Below, piece by piece: positions 1 to 8,312 of a stretch of 64,000 nucleotides of DNA; the first letter of the stretch is position 1, and each line of letters opens with the position of its first letter. The stretch lies in contig DXCT01000104.1 of assembly GCA_019115865.1 (NCBI GenBank), positions 1-64,000 of the forward strand. The letters are read 5' to 3'. The translations under genes and the position numbers were made by a program. Source of the DNA: Candidatus Yaniella excrementavium (lineage in GTDB: Bacteria; Actinomycetota; Actinomycetes; Actinomycetales; Micrococcaceae). The notes under the pieces are model-generated. The model worked only from the letters and a program-made list of their open reading frames with translations. It had not been told where the DNA came from and searched no databases.

Positions 1-102
1 TGGAATACCACCCGCGTGCATGAAGCGCTGGACTACCAGACCCCGACAGAGATCGAAGCCAGCTATCATATGACCCAGGCTCAAGCCCTGAGCCCCGTAT
101 AA
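1..102 (+). CDS. IS3-type transposase, C-terminal fragment (5' truncated by window)
   Basis: Only the last 33 codons are present, in frame from base 1, ending in TAA. The residues WNTTRVHEALDYQTPTEIE match the usual end of the rve integrase core in IS3-family OrfB proteins, where a conserved R-H-x-x-L-x-Y-x-[ST]-P motif sits just after the catalytic glutamate. The protein would catalyse DNA cleavage and strand transfer of its own element. Whether the rest of the gene is intact cannot be seen here. Confidence 0.6.
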   Translation, partial: WNTTRVHEALDYQTPTEIEASYHMTQAQALSPV

Positions 103-130
103 CAAGCGGAACAAAACCCAGGGCGCTTCA
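1..130 (+). mobile_element. 3' end of an IS3-family-like insertion sequence
   Basis: The window opens inside a transposase reading frame that stops at 102. About 28 bases later the sequence ends in gggcgcttca, whose complement starts TGAAGCGCCC, which resembles the TGA...TCA type terminal inverted repeat of IS3-family elements. I therefore place the element's right end near 130. The left end, and hence the target duplication, lies outside the window. The IS sits directly upstream of the acetyltransferase gene, with about 50 bases between. Family assignment rests on the short transposase tail and on the terminus, so it is tentative. Confidence 0.5.
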
Positions 131-181
131 AACCCACCGGTATGTGGTGTGTTCTGTGCGCTGGTGCCTTAGAATATTTCT

Positions 182-787
182 ATGGTAGAAATCCAAAATG
201 CACACTGGACTCAGATGCGTCACGAGACCGCATATAATATTGCACGGCTTCGTTACCGTGTCTATGTGATGGAACAGGGCATCACAACGGTTGAAGAACT
301 CGATGGACGCGATTTGGAACCCACAACTCAGGCGTGGTGGATCCAGATCGAGGGCGTCCCTGTCTCGACACTCCGCGTTCTACGCGAGGACGCGCGCACG
401 CTGTCAATCGGGCGTGTAGCGACAGATAAACCGTTTCGGGGGCTCGGCCTTGCCAGTGCTCTGATTCGCGCTGTGATGGCTTACTATCCCGACCAGAGAC
501 TGGTTATGCACTCCCAGTCTCATCTACAAGACTGGTACCGCACCTTTGGATTAGAAACCCAGGGGGAACCATTCTATGAGGCAGGAATTGAACACGTCTC
601 AATGGTGCGTGATGCGATGCTGCAATCTGATGAACAGCTTACCGCTGATATTGATACATCATCATTATGGGCCATTAACGAGGACACCCCATCTGAGGTC
701 GATCCTGGTACACCCGACCCTGGAACACCCCAATACTTCGAAGACCTGCAGCGCCGCTATTTGATGCGCAGAGGGCGCCGATCGTAG
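182..787 (+). CDS. ElaA-like GNAT family N-acetyltransferase
   Basis: 201 residues. The first ~150 match the ElaA branch of GNAT acetyltransferases, which transfer an acetyl group from acetyl-CoA to an unknown small molecule or amine. An RLRYRVYVMEQG motif lies near residues 22-33, and the acetyl-CoA-binding loop (R-G-L-G-L-A) is at 86-91. After residue 150 comes an acidic, proline/threonine-rich tail of about 50 residues that E. coli ElaA (about 150 residues) lacks. There is no Shine-Dalgarno sequence. Instead a -10-like TAGAAT (170-175) ends six bases before the ATG, so the mRNA may be leaderless. The gene stands alone between the IS end and a convergent operon. Substrate unknown. Confidence 0.8.
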   Translation: MVEIQNAHWTQMRHETAYNIARLRYRVYVMEQGITTVEELDGRDLEPTTQAWWIQIEGVPVSTLRVLREDARTLSIGRVATDKPFRGLGLASALIRAVMAYYPDQRLVMHSQSHLQDWYRTFGLETQGEPFYEAGIEHVSMVRDAMLQSDEQLTADIDTSSLWAINEDTPSEVDPGTPDPGTPQYFEDLQRRYLMRRGRRS

Positions 788-816
788 CCTCAGGGTCTCA
801 GCGCCATCTGAAGTTC

Positions 817-1443
817 CTACAACAGCTGCCGTGACAATTGCTCTGAAGTCGCTGCAACATTGAAATATTTGGTACCTGGTTCAGTCTGTCGACCGGCGGC
901 TAGATTATTCGCAACGACAGGGTCAAAGCCTAGGGCTTCGACGAGATTCGAAACCTTCTGGGCCGCTGCTTGGTCGTTCGAAGACACCGCTGCGGCCCGA
1001 GCATTATCTGAACGTGGAGCGTCCATCGCCCAATGTGAGATATGGTTCAATGCCTTGACTACTCGCGTTGTAGGGAATTGCTGTGCGATAACCTCAGAAG
1101 AGCTCAAGCCCGCGTTGATACCGGCTGCCAACCACGTCGGAAGGGGCTCATCTTCCCACCGGTTCGTCGCGTCTATAAGAACGCGAGTACCCAACCAATG
1201 GGGCTCCACTTCATCGAGATCTTCTTGCGGCACGGCTAAGACCACCAGCTCGACGTCATCAGCGATCTGGCGAGCATAGACAGCTTTAGCCTCTGGTGCA
1301 TATTGCAAAAGATGATATTTCATCTGGGTCGGAGATCGGGTAGATGCAATGTGTACGCGTATACCTGCACTGGCTGCAGCCCGGGCGATGGCAGTTCCGG
1401 CCCGACCTGCACCGAGTATGCCTATTGTGCTAATTGATGACAT
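817..1443 (-). CDS. NADPH-dependent F420 reductase-like NAD(P)-binding protein
   Basis: 208 residues with an N-terminal Rossmann nucleotide-binding loop (GAGRAG, residues 11-16) and the overall layout of the F420-dependent NADP reductase/NPR family (ProC-like fold): VVLAVP near the end of the first half and VVKALNHI in the second half. Family members move hydride between NADP and a flavin-like cofactor, but many in non-F420 organisms have unknown partners. It is the second gene of a two-gene operon and overlaps the upstream FAH-family gene by 14 bases, so the two are translationally coupled. The 3' end faces the acetyltransferase gene, with 29 bases between stops. Function beyond NAD(P) binding is inference. 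Confidence 0.7.
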   Translation of the reverse strand: MSSISTIGILGAGRAGTAIARAAASAGIRVHIASTRSPTQMKYHLLQYAPEAKAVYARQIADDVELVVLAVPQEDLDEVEPHWLGTRVLIDATNRWEDEPLPTWLAAGINAGLSSSEVIAQQFPTTRVVKALNHISHWAMDAPRSDNARAAAVSSNDQAAAQKVSNLVEALGFDPVVANNLAAGRQTEPGTKYFNVAATSEQLSRQLL

Positions 1444-2338
1444 TCCGCTGGGCTCCTAGTCCCTCTATGCGTGTCTCGACTACGTCGCCGGGCTGGAGCC
1501 ACGGACGACGACCATTTTCATCCCGCATGGCCAGGGCAACACCGCCAGGGGTGCCAGTCATGATGATGTCGCCGGGCAATAATGTAATCATTTGTGACAA
1601 GTACTCCACCAGTTCGGCGACGCCGAATACAAGATCGTTCACCGAGTCGTCTTGGCGTACTTCGCCATTTACCAGCGTGGTTAAATGGGCACTGTTATCA
1701 AACTCATCGTCAGAAACCAGCCAGGGCCCCAAAGGTGTTGTAGCTTCAAAGATCTTTCCTTGCAGCCACTCGTCAGTGCGCCCTTGATAGCCTCGGAGTG
1801 AGATATCGTTGCTGATGGCATAACCGCCCACGTGCCGCATGGCTTGATTTCTCGGGATATTCTTGCCGGGTGCTCCGATGATGACGGCTAGTTCGCCTTC
1901 ATAATCCATTCTGTGGTCGGCCTGCGGGATGGTGATATCAGCAAATGGGCCGGTGAGCGTTTGGCCGTATTTGGCAAATACCGTTGGATACTGGGGAACC
2001 TCAAGACCTGTCTCTAAGATATGGTTCCGGTAGTTTAACCCAATACAAAAGATCTTCGAGGGGTACGGGATCAGAGTGTCATAAGCAAACTGCGTGATAT
2101 CTAGTAGATCGTCCGGATTTTCTTGCGCCTGGCTCATCGCAGCTCGGACTGCGGTGGTGCGTTCATGCGGAGGAAGCGTAAGGTATGCTCCGGCATCGGC
2201 GATTCCTTGGAGTTCAACCGCCTGGGTGGCGTATTCCACTCCCTCGTCGTCGAAGGAAGTTTCCGTAATCACTGCTGCGAAAGTGGCGCCCGGTTGGTCG
2301 GGTCGGGTATGTGGGAGTCGAAATGTAGCAATTTTCAT
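1430..2338 (-). CDS. fumarylacetoacetate hydrolase (FAH) family protein
   Basis: 302 residues. The C-terminal two-thirds carries the FAH fold signature: an SKIFCIGLNYRNH stretch near residues 94-106, the metal ligands in YEGELAVIIG (E147, E149) and D178, a TPLGPW motif at 201-206, and GDIIMTGTPGGVA towards the end. The family uses Mg/Mn to cleave C-C bonds or decarboxylate or isomerise 2-oxo acids (e.g. 2-hydroxyhepta-2,4-diene-1,7-dioate isomerase, acylpyruvate hydrolase). Substrate cannot be told from sequence. It is the first gene of an operon with the NPR-like protein. The Shine-Dalgarno is weak (TTGGAA). It is divergent from the hypothetical membrane gene at 2440, with about 100 bases shared for promoters. 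Confidence 0.8.
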   Translation of the reverse strand: MKIATFRLPHTRPDQPGATFAAVITETSFDDEGVEYATQAVELQGIADAGAYLTLPPHERTTAVRAAMSQAQENPDDLLDITQFAYDTLIPYPSKIFCIGLNYRNHILETGLEVPQYPTVFAKYGQTLTGPFADITIPQADHRMDYEGELAVIIGAPGKNIPRNQAMRHVGGYAISNDISLRGYQGRTDEWLQGKIFEATTPLGPWLVSDDEFDNSAHLTTLVNGEVRQDDSVNDLVFGVAELVEYLSQMITLLPGDIIMTGTPGGVALAMRDENGRRPWLQPGDVVETRIEGLGAQRNVIN

Positions 2339-2439
2339 GGTTCCAAGTTCACCATACTCTCAACCTGCTGGGAACGATGTATGAGCTTGTAACCTCGATC
2401 TGACTACGCGCACAGTCAAATCTGGGTGATATAACTGTT

Positions 2440-2949
2440 ATGGCGTACCGGATCGTGGACAATGGAGATATGTTTGAACCCCTGGATTTACAGACTCCGC
2501 AGCTAGCGGTAGGCATCGGTTTTGTGTTCGCCATTGCCGGCGCAGCCATCCTCGCGCATGCTCTTTGGCGTAAACGTCGCCTCAAAGCCTGGGATGAGGG
2601 TGAGTCTAAACGTTTCGAAGGGACAGACTCCCGGGGAGAACGTCCCGACGCTCCGCGAGATGTTCGGATCGAAACGATAGCGGCGGTGGTCGCTCTTGTG
2701 CTGGGTGTGGGCGGTATTGGCTATGGGATGGTAGGACAGGTTCACCAGAATAATCTCGTGGAATCGAACACGATCGCAAAGTACCCAGAAATTGAGCGCG
2801 TTGTCCCAGAGCAGTGGCGTGGGAACCTCTTGGAAGCGCAAGTCACGACTACCGACGGGGAACAGCTTGAACTACGAATTGCTTTTGATCCGGATACGGG
2901 TGAACCGTCTATTCAGGGGGAGCATCCAGAACTAACGGAGTCGCCGTAG
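2440..2949 (+). CDS. hypothetical two-TM membrane protein
   Basis: 169 residues; I do not recognise a family. One hydrophobic segment lies at about residues 23-42 and a second at about 82-105, separated by a charged cytosolic loop (KRRLKAWDEGESKRFEG). The C-terminal ~65 residues are acidic and soluble, probably outside the membrane. The start is uncertain: an in-frame ATG exists at 2440 and another at 2470, and neither has a well-spaced ribosome binding site. A -10-like TATAAC lies at 2430-2435. It precedes the DsbA-like gene by 83 bases on the same strand. Confidence 0.55.
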   Translation: MAYRIVDNGDMFEPLDLQTPQLAVGIGFVFAIAGAAILAHALWRKRRLKAWDEGESKRFEGTDSRGERPDAPRDVRIETIAAVVALVLGVGGIGYGMVGQVHQNNLVESNTIAKYPEIERVVPEQWRGNLLEAQVTTTDGEQLELRIAFDPDTGEPSIQGEHPELTESP

Positions 2950-3032
2950 TGCATCAGACAATATACAGTTTCGTTGCGTAGAATCTAACTCGTTCAAAAC
3001 TTAACAACCTCGATTCGCTTAGGTAAAGGATA

Positions 3033-3869
3033 ATGGCCAAAAACAAATCAGCAGGCAATTCCCGTGATGCAGCACGGCAGGCGCATGCCAATCAACTGGC
3101 TGCAGAGAAACGTCGTTCCCGTACCATCACATGGACAATTGTTGGTGTGATTGCAGCCGTGGTTGCTATCATCGTCGTGGTTACGCTGATGAACTCTTCA
3201 CGTTCAATTCCTGATGCAGGTCCTACGCCAACTTCCGGAACGTCTTCAGGCGGGATTTTCTTTGAAGATGGCGTTCCGGCGGAAGGTGATGCACCGGATG
3301 AGGTAGATGCGACTGAGGTTGAAGAGCCAAACCCCGAGACAGCAGGGGAGACTCCGACGGAAGTCCCGGGAGCGGATTCGGCAGATATCATCATTTACGC
3401 TGACGCAAATTGCGTCCACTGCGCATCTTTTGAGGCAGAAAACTCTGAGGTAATTAATGAACTTGCCGCTGACGGCCATTCTGTTGAGTACCGTTTGGTG
3501 AGTTTCTTAGATAACCCTGGCACTGATAACTACTCATCGAGGGCTGCCAACGCAGCAACCTGTGTGGCAGAAGAATCTCCCGAGAATACCCTGGACTTTA
3601 TCAGTGCAGTCTTCGCCAGTTACAACACACATCAGGGTGCAGGTCTTGCGAATGACGAGCTAGAAAGCGTAGCTTCCGATGTGGGAGTCGACATCAGCGA
3701 CTGTATGTCAGATAACACGTACCGTCCCTTCGTGGACTACACGACAGCAAAAGCTATGGAGGCTGGCATTGCCGGAACGCCTTCCGTATGGGTCGGCGGC
3801 GAATACTATGAAAACACCGGCGGAGGCGAATCCTTCCAAGAGTTTGCCGAGACTCAACTCGAAGGATAA
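3033..3869 (+). CDS. membrane-anchored DsbA-like thiol-disulfide protein
   Basis: 278 residues. A basic cytosolic N-terminus is followed by one transmembrane helix (about 32-53), a long acidic Pro/Thr/Glu-rich linker (about 60-115), and then a thioredoxin-fold domain with a CVHC redox motif at residues 127-130 and a cis-proline segment (AGTPSVWVGG) near the end. This is the arrangement of actinobacterial DsbA/MdbA-type enzymes that introduce or rearrange disulfides in exported proteins. Two further cysteines (in TCVAEE and DISDCMSD) may form a structural disulfide. A ribosome binding site (AAAGGA) lies a few bases before the ATG. The gene is followed by tRNA-Thr about 90 bases on. The electron partner (a DsbB or VKOR homologue) is not in the window. 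Confidence 0.85.
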   Translation: MAKNKSAGNSRDAARQAHANQLAAEKRRSRTITWTIVGVIAAVVAIIVVVTLMNSSRSIPDAGPTPTSGTSSGGIFFEDGVPAEGDAPDEVDATEVEEPNPETAGETPTEVPGADSADIIIYADANCVHCASFEAENSEVINELAADGHSVEYRLVSFLDNPGTDNYSSRAANAATCVAEESPENTLDFISAVFASYNTHQGAGLANDELESVASDVGVDISDCMSDNTYRPFVDYTTAKAMEAGIAGTPSVWVGGEYYENTGGGESFQEFAETQLEG

Positions 3870-3959
3870 CCTAATCGAACCAATTGTCGTGTGGTTTTCG
3901 TTTCCTGTTGATTTGGGCTAGACTAGCCAAGGTCGACACGACCTCGGTTAGTCGGCCAT

Positions 3960-4036
3960 GCCTCCTTAGCTCAGCTGGCCAGAGCATCTGTCTTGTAAAC
4001 AGAGGGTCACCAGTTCGAATCTGGTAGGGGGCTCCA
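3960..4036 (+). tRNA. tRNA-Thr (anticodon UGU)
   Basis: A full cloverleaf can be drawn: acceptor GCCTCCT paired with AGGGGGC, D-arm AGCTCAGCTGG, anticodon stem TCTGT/ACAGA with loop CTTGTAA (anticodon TGT), T-arm with GGTTCGAATC-type loop, and an encoded CCA 3' end at 4034-4036. It is followed directly by a rho-independent terminator. Confidence 0.95.
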
Positions 4037-4078
4037 GCCCTAGTACGTTGCAAACACAATGTACTAGGGCTTTTCTTT
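4037..4078 (+). terminator. rho-independent terminator after tRNA-Thr
   Basis: A 10-bp stem (GCCCTAGTAC at 4037-4046 with GTACTAGGGC at 4061-4070) encloses a 14-base loop, and the T-rich run ttttcttt follows. It starts immediately after the tRNA CCA. Confidence 0.85.
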
Positions 4079-4143
4079 GTACAGGGCCCGCTGGTTGCTC
4101 ATTTCGACGGGGATACCTCGGCGATATGAAAAGGATCCAACGC

Positions 4144-4186
4144 ATAAGAAATCCCACTACCCGTGATGGGTAGTGGGATTTCTTAT
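4144..4186. terminator. bidirectional terminator (19-bp perfect inverted repeat)
   Basis: The arm ATAAGAAATCCCACTACCC (4144-4162) and its exact complement (4168-4186) are separated by only five bases, with A-rich and T-rich flanks so either strand ends in a U-tract. It lies between the tRNA-Thr unit (plus) and the 3' end of the HODM operon (minus), and should stop both. Confidence 0.9.
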
Positions 4187-4223
4187 CGTGTCGGTCCAAT
4201 GGACGGAGACCGTCCGCGTTCAG

Positions 4224-5288
4224 TTATCCAGCTTGGTCGGCCGTTTCGGATTCGTCGTCGTAGGCTGACAGCCATTCAACCACCGTTGGTAAGTAGGTCG
4301 TCAGGCCCTTGTACTCTGCCAGAGCTGGATGCAGATCGCGTAGTACGCGGTGCAGGCGCTTACCCCACCCTGGAACGGTCACCAGGTCGTTGAGACTAAT
4401 GAGGTAACAACGAATGGGGAACAGCAAAGCATTCGACCGGGGCAAACGAAAGAACGTCTGGAGCTCTACTCGTAGGTGAACTTTCTCGCCGACATTTTCC
4501 GGAGTCACAGTGGTGCGGTCAACACCCCACTTGTTGTAGTTCTCGGGGCTCGTGTCCAGACGAGGATTGATGGTCATGGTCCAGTTCAAACGGCGCCCAG
4601 GGTTATGCTGCTCAATACTCAGTAGATACTTGAGCGCTCGATCGAAAATATCCATTTCATGGGCCAATGGGACGGGTCCATGCCACTCGTAAAAGTCCAT
4701 GCCGATGTCGAAATCTAGCGACCAGTCGGCCTGGCTTGTCACGGTGCCTGCGTCCATCCATAAGTTGTCCGCGCGCTGGTCTAAGACCGCGTAGTCACCC
4801 TGCACCTGACGAGTCACATATTCCAAGGGTTCCATTGGAACGTCCCCTCGGCTGCCAGGACGGGGAGGAAGCGTTGATGAATCGCCGAATGTGAAAGTGT
4901 GGTCGAGCCCAAGCGGCCGGTTGATCCAGTGCCAGGTCGTACCATCTCGTTCTAGTGTGAAATGTTCTGGGTAATCACGCGCCATCAATCCGAATAGCAG
5001 TTCAAGTGTGTCCCAGGCAGCCGTTTCCATGTGAGGCAGCGTTTGAGAGCGCTTGGGGTCTTCTGCCAAGACCAAGGCGCGGTCTTCCATCTCAGCGACG
5101 TAGTGTTCATCAACATCGATGGGGTGTTCCAGTACAGAGCCACGCTCACCAGGATCGTGCTGTTCCATATTGACTGCGTACATGTAAGTGTCTTCGTCAA
5201 AAGGGAACGGGAAGCGCCGGATAGCTTCTGGACTGTTGTAATAGGTGAAGTCATCTCGGAATGTCTCCGAGTTGAATGTGATCGACAT
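4224..5288 (-). CDS. heme-dependent oxidative N-demethylase alpha subunit (DUF3445)
   Basis: 354 residues of the DUF3445/HODM-alpha family (PF11927). In the characterised Pseudomonas mendocina enzyme this subunit holds a heme in a PAS-like fold and oxidatively removes a methyl group from a small secondary amine, giving formaldehyde and the demethylated amine. Recognisable stretches are RRFPFPFDEDTYMYAVNM near the N-terminus, HWINRPLG, and QTFFRLPRSNALLFPIRCYL near the C-terminus, all typical of the family. I chose the ATG at 5288 because AAGGAG lies six bases before it; an in-frame ATG 30 bases upstream has no such site. It is the last gene of a four-gene operon, 40 bases after the reductase gene. 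The true substrate in this organism is not known. Confidence 0.85.
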   Translation of the reverse strand: MSITFNSETFRDDFTYYNSPEAIRRFPFPFDEDTYMYAVNMEQHDPGERGSVLEHPIDVDEHYVAEMEDRALVLAEDPKRSQTLPHMETAAWDTLELLFGLMARDYPEHFTLERDGTTWHWINRPLGLDHTFTFGDSSTLPPRPGSRGDVPMEPLEYVTRQVQGDYAVLDQRADNLWMDAGTVTSQADWSLDFDIGMDFYEWHGPVPLAHEMDIFDRALKYLLSIEQHNPGRRLNWTMTINPRLDTSPENYNKWGVDRTTVTPENVGEKVHLRVELQTFFRLPRSNALLFPIRCYLISLNDLVTVPGWGKRLHRVLRDLHPALAEYKGLTTYLPTVVEWLSAYDDESETADQAG

Positions 5289-5328
5289 TTTCATCTCCTT
5301 GCTCGGTGGAACTATCACACCGAACCGT

Positions 5329-6294
5329 TTACAGCTTGAGAGTTAGTTCTTTCCCTTTGAACCGCGACATGCAAATCATGATGTGCTCACCTGATTCACG
5401 TTCCTGCTCTGTGAGGAACTCATCGTTGTGCAGAATCTCCCCGTCCGCCTTGAGTACCGTGGTCTCGCACCGACCGCAAACCCCACCGCGGCAACCGAAG
5501 TCGGGCTCGATGCCAGCGTCCTCGACCGCTTCAAGAATCGAATCTTCCGGGCCGACGTGAACATTTATGTCCGATTCAGCCAAGGTCACATCGAATGGAT
5601 CGCCCGGTGGCGGCCCGACAAATTTCTCCCAGTGGAGATCCTCTTCAGGCCAACCTGCTTGGCGAGCGATTTCGAGCACGTCGTCAATCATGCGCTCTGG
5701 ACCGCACACGTACAAGTGAGTTCCAATTGGCTGGTTGTCCAGCAGCTCATCAAACTGGATACGCTGTCCTAGGCTTGATTGATAGGTATAGAGCTGCTCT
5801 GGGTATAGATTCCTGAGTTCATCGCTGTAGGCGGCGCGTTTTTTCGAACGCATTGCATAATGCAGTTCGAAGTCAGCGCCCCGTGCTGCGAGCTGCGGTG
5901 CCATCGACATAAACGGTGTGATGCCGATTCCCCCGGCGATCAAGAGGTGTTTATTCGCGAGCTCGTAGATGGCGAATTCATTATTCGGTGGGTTGATCCA
6001 CAGCGTATCGCCCTGGGAAACCTCCGTGTGCATGAAGTCGGATCCACCACGCGAGTCCTCGACACGCAAAACGGTAATTTCATATGCCGTTCGAGCGTCG
6101 GGGGAGCTGATGAGCGAATACTGGTTCTTGATTCGCTTGTCAGGTCCGTCCATATTGACCGTGATATTTGACCCCGGTGAAAACACCGGCAAGTCATCTT
6201 GGTCGACCGGTGTGAAACGGAATCGCCGGATTTGCTCGGCGACATCATCCACCTCGTCAACTCGTACTTTAATGGCATTCTTGGGTGGTTTCAT
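5329..6294 (-). CDS. HODM beta subunit: FMN/2Fe-2S phthalate-dioxygenase-type reductase
   Basis: 321 residues. An N-terminal ferredoxin-reductase-like flavin domain (with a QYSLISSP flavin-binding motif near residues 58-65) is followed by an NAD(P)-binding half (LIAGGIGITPFMSM, then YVCGPERMI) and a C-terminal plant-type 2Fe-2S domain with ligands C268, C273, C276 and C308. This is the class IA oxygenase reductase layout. It should pass electrons from NAD(P)H to the heme alpha subunit encoded next. Its start ATG overlaps the stop of the gamma gene by four bases (ATGA), showing tight coupling. Length and domain order match VanB/PDR-type reductases. Confidence 0.87.
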   Translation of the reverse strand: MKPPKNAIKVRVDEVDDVAEQIRRFRFTPVDQDDLPVFSPGSNITVNMDGPDKRIKNQYSLISSPDARTAYEITVLRVEDSRGGSDFMHTEVSQGDTLWINPPNNEFAIYELANKHLLIAGGIGITPFMSMAPQLAARGADFELHYAMRSKKRAAYSDELRNLYPEQLYTYQSSLGQRIQFDELLDNQPIGTHLYVCGPERMIDDVLEIARQAGWPEEDLHWEKFVGPPPGDPFDVTLAESDINVHVGPEDSILEAVEDAGIEPDFGCRGGVCGRCETTVLKADGEILHNDEFLTEQERESGEHIMICMSRFKGKELTLKL

Positions 6295-6917
6295 GGATAC
6301 ACTTCTTCGGCTTCAGGCGTTTCGCCTGGAGTTTCTACGGTAGCCGAGACGCCCTGGAACGCGGCGAGACGACGAGAATGGTGGTCTCGTACCTCTAGGG
6401 TCTCGCCGCATCGGGGGCAATCGTAAAATGAGGTGGTGACACCTTCGGCGATGAATTTGCAATGTACGCACTGAACGCGTCGGGCCAGCGAACCCCGGAG
6501 CTCGGTAATGACCGATTCGTGGTTGATGCCAAAATTGAGCGCCTCGCGTATGACCAAGCCAAGGAACGTCTCCCCGCCGACCGCGTAGAGCCGAGTTCCC
6601 ATTTTTGCCGTTTCCAAGAGCTTGCTCAACCTGTAGAGGGCTTCTTTTCTGGTCAACGCCTGGTTGACGCTAACCGGGCCGAACTCTTCAAGCTGACCGA
6701 CATAGTCTTGATCGTCGCCTTCACTGGATGTCAAATAGACCACGTGCGTACGTGCGCTGAAGCCCTTGGGGGCTTCATGCAGCATACGCAGCACAGACAG
6801 CATGCCCTCGCCTTCGGCAATCACAAGGTTCCACTGTGCACTCGGCACTGCGACTAACTCGTGGTACTCGGGACGACTTTGAATCTCAGCTGGTGGACTG
6901 GTGACCTTCTGTTGCAT
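6291..6917 (-). CDS. HODM gamma subunit, DmmA-like zinc-ribbon protein
   Basis: 208 residues. The N-terminal ~140 form an alpha/beta region (LVIAEGEG, RLYAVGGETFLGLV) reminiscent of a degenerate flavodoxin- or reductase-like nucleotide-binding fold. The C-terminal part has a four-cysteine zinc ribbon (C150-x2-C153 and C167-x2-C170), the hallmark of the DmmA-like C-terminal domain of dimethylamine monooxygenase. In known HODM complexes this subunit is structural or electron-transfer related. It sits between the GcvT-like gene (two-base gap) and the reductase gene (four-base overlap). Assignment rests on the zinc ribbon plus operon context. Confidence 0.78.
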   Translation of the reverse strand: MQQKVTSPPAEIQSRPEYHELVAVPSAQWNLVIAEGEGMLSVLRMLHEAPKGFSARTHVVYLTSSEGDDQDYVGQLEEFGPVSVNQALTRKEALYRLSKLLETAKMGTRLYAVGGETFLGLVIREALNFGINHESVITELRGSLARRVQCVHCKFIAEGVTTSFYDCPRCGETLEVRDHHSRRLAAFQGVSATVETPGETPEAEEVYP

Positions 6918-6919
6918 GA

Positions 6920-8056
6920 TTAGGCCTTGCCTCGAGGCTTCTTCTTCTGTGGATCTTCGAAGGGCAGGCTGTGAGTCTTAGCGGCGGTGGTATCTGCCTC
7001 GCCCTGTACCTGTACCGCGATGTCTGGAGTCGCCAGTTCTGGGTTCAACCGTGCCAGAGCTACAGAACGTTTGGTGATAGGGGAGTACATGCCACAGGTC
7101 ACGACACCTACGTCGTTACCCTTGTCGTCAAGAACACGGTCGCCGGCTTCAGCTGGCTGGTCTGAATCCAGCTCTACACCGTATAGGCGGAAGCGTTCTT
7201 TGCCTTCACGGTGCTGATGCTGCGCAATGCCGCGGAATTCTTCGTTCGTTGGGCTGACGGTGAAGGTCAGGCCCAGTTCCCACAAGGTGTCGCCGGGCAG
7301 GTCGTTCTCGTGTGGATGTGCTTCAGACATATCATCTGGGAAGAAGAACAGGGCGCCCTCGACGCGGAACATATCCAGGGTGGAGAACTGTACCGGGATG
7401 ATGCCCTGGTCTTTGCCAGTGTCGAGGATGGTGTCCCAGATGTCCACGGCGTCGTCGAACTTACAGAAGATCTCGTAGCCACGTTCGCCGGTGTAGCCTG
7501 TGCGGGAAATTAGGACAGAGTGTCCGAAGAGTTGAGTATCCATGTGATGGAAATACTTAAGATCACGCAGACCTGGAATATGCTGTTCCAGGTAATCCAC
7601 GGAGTTCGGGCCCTGTAGTGACAGAATTTGGACGTCGCTATCGAAGAGTACTGCTACGTCACGGCCGACGGCTTCCTTATTCAGCTGCTCCAGGGTTGTG
7701 CCACTGCCATGGACCACGAGCCATGAGTTTGGGCCAGTGCGGTAGATGATGCCGTCGTCGACAAGCATGCCGCGATCGTCGAGCATGGTCGCGTAAACGG
7801 CTTTGCCCGGGTATACCTTTCGAACGTCACGAGTGACTGTGCGGTTGAGAACCCACTCGGCATGTGCGCCGACAACGTGGACGACGTTAAGGCCCGAGAT
7901 GTCCATCAGGCCGGCCTGGGTGCGAATTGCCTTATAGCCGTTGTCGATGTCGTCATCGTATTCCCAGGCGGTTGGCATACCGTTCCACGGTTCCAAGGTA
8001 GACCCTAGAGCGCGGTGGCGTTCAGTAAGAGCGGATTTTCTCCAAGTGACAGTCAT
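6920..8056 (-). CDS. HODM delta subunit: GcvT-like tetrahydrofolate-dependent aminomethyltransferase
   Basis: About 378 residues of the GcvT/folate-binding family, with AGLMDISGLNVVHVVGA near the N-terminus, RTGYTGERGYEIF in the middle and a GMYSPITKRSVALARL-type beta-barrel at the C-terminus. In HODM the corresponding subunit captures the formaldehyde released by the heme subunit on tetrahydrofolate, forming 5,10-methylene-THF and avoiding toxicity. It is the first gene of the operon. I use the ATG at 8056, which has GAGGG four bases before it; an in-frame ATG 21 bases upstream lacks a ribosome binding site. The C-terminus ends in a basic KKKPRGK tail. Its promoter region faces the IclR regulator gene. 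Confidence 0.83.
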   Translation of the reverse strand: MTVTWRKSALTERHRALGSTLEPWNGMPTAWEYDDDIDNGYKAIRTQAGLMDISGLNVVHVVGAHAEWVLNRTVTRDVRKVYPGKAVYATMLDDRGMLVDDGIIYRTGPNSWLVVHGSGTTLEQLNKEAVGRDVAVLFDSDVQILSLQGPNSVDYLEQHIPGLRDLKYFHHMDTQLFGHSVLISRTGYTGERGYEIFCKFDDAVDIWDTILDTGKDQGIIPVQFSTLDMFRVEGALFFFPDDMSEAHPHENDLPGDTLWELGLTFTVSPTNEEFRGIAQHQHREGKERFRLYGVELDSDQPAEAGDRVLDDKGNDVGVVTCGMYSPITKRSVALARLNPELATPDIAVQVQGEADTTAAKTHSLPFEDPQKKKPRGKA

Positions 8057-8110
8057 TACACCCTCATCATTCTGCATTCGAAAAGAATCAATTTTCTGTT
8101 GATAAGGGTT

Positions 8111-8139
8111 AGAGTACGCGTCGGGACTGTGGCGGCCAA
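8111..8139 (-). promoter_or_regulatory. candidate promoter of the HODM operon
   Basis: On the minus strand TTGGCC (8134-8139) and TACTCT (8111-8116) are spaced by 17 bases and point at the operon start about 55 bases away. Both hexamers are weak, so an activator would be expected. An imperfect inverted repeat (TTTC-N8-GAAA, within 8145-8160) lies directly upstream and could be a regulator site. Nothing coding is seen in the 256-base divergent gap. Confidence 0.35.
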
Positions 8140-8312
8140 CACTGTTTCGCTTATAAGAAAACCAAAATTCAACCAGTGCATTAGGGGTGGAATGTTGCTA
8201 TGTCTAGAAAGCTGCTAGAGGTGGTGGCGAGCTGCCTAAATTGTGGGCTGTAACCGTCATGGTTTTTCGAGATGCCAAAGGGTGGCGTTGAGCTGACAAG
8301 GGGTGACGAGGC

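Noticed and set aside
3871..4199. Short minus-strand frames over tRNA-Thr
   Set aside because: They include the peptide pattern (IRTGD...) produced by reading tRNA genes in reverse, a known artefact.
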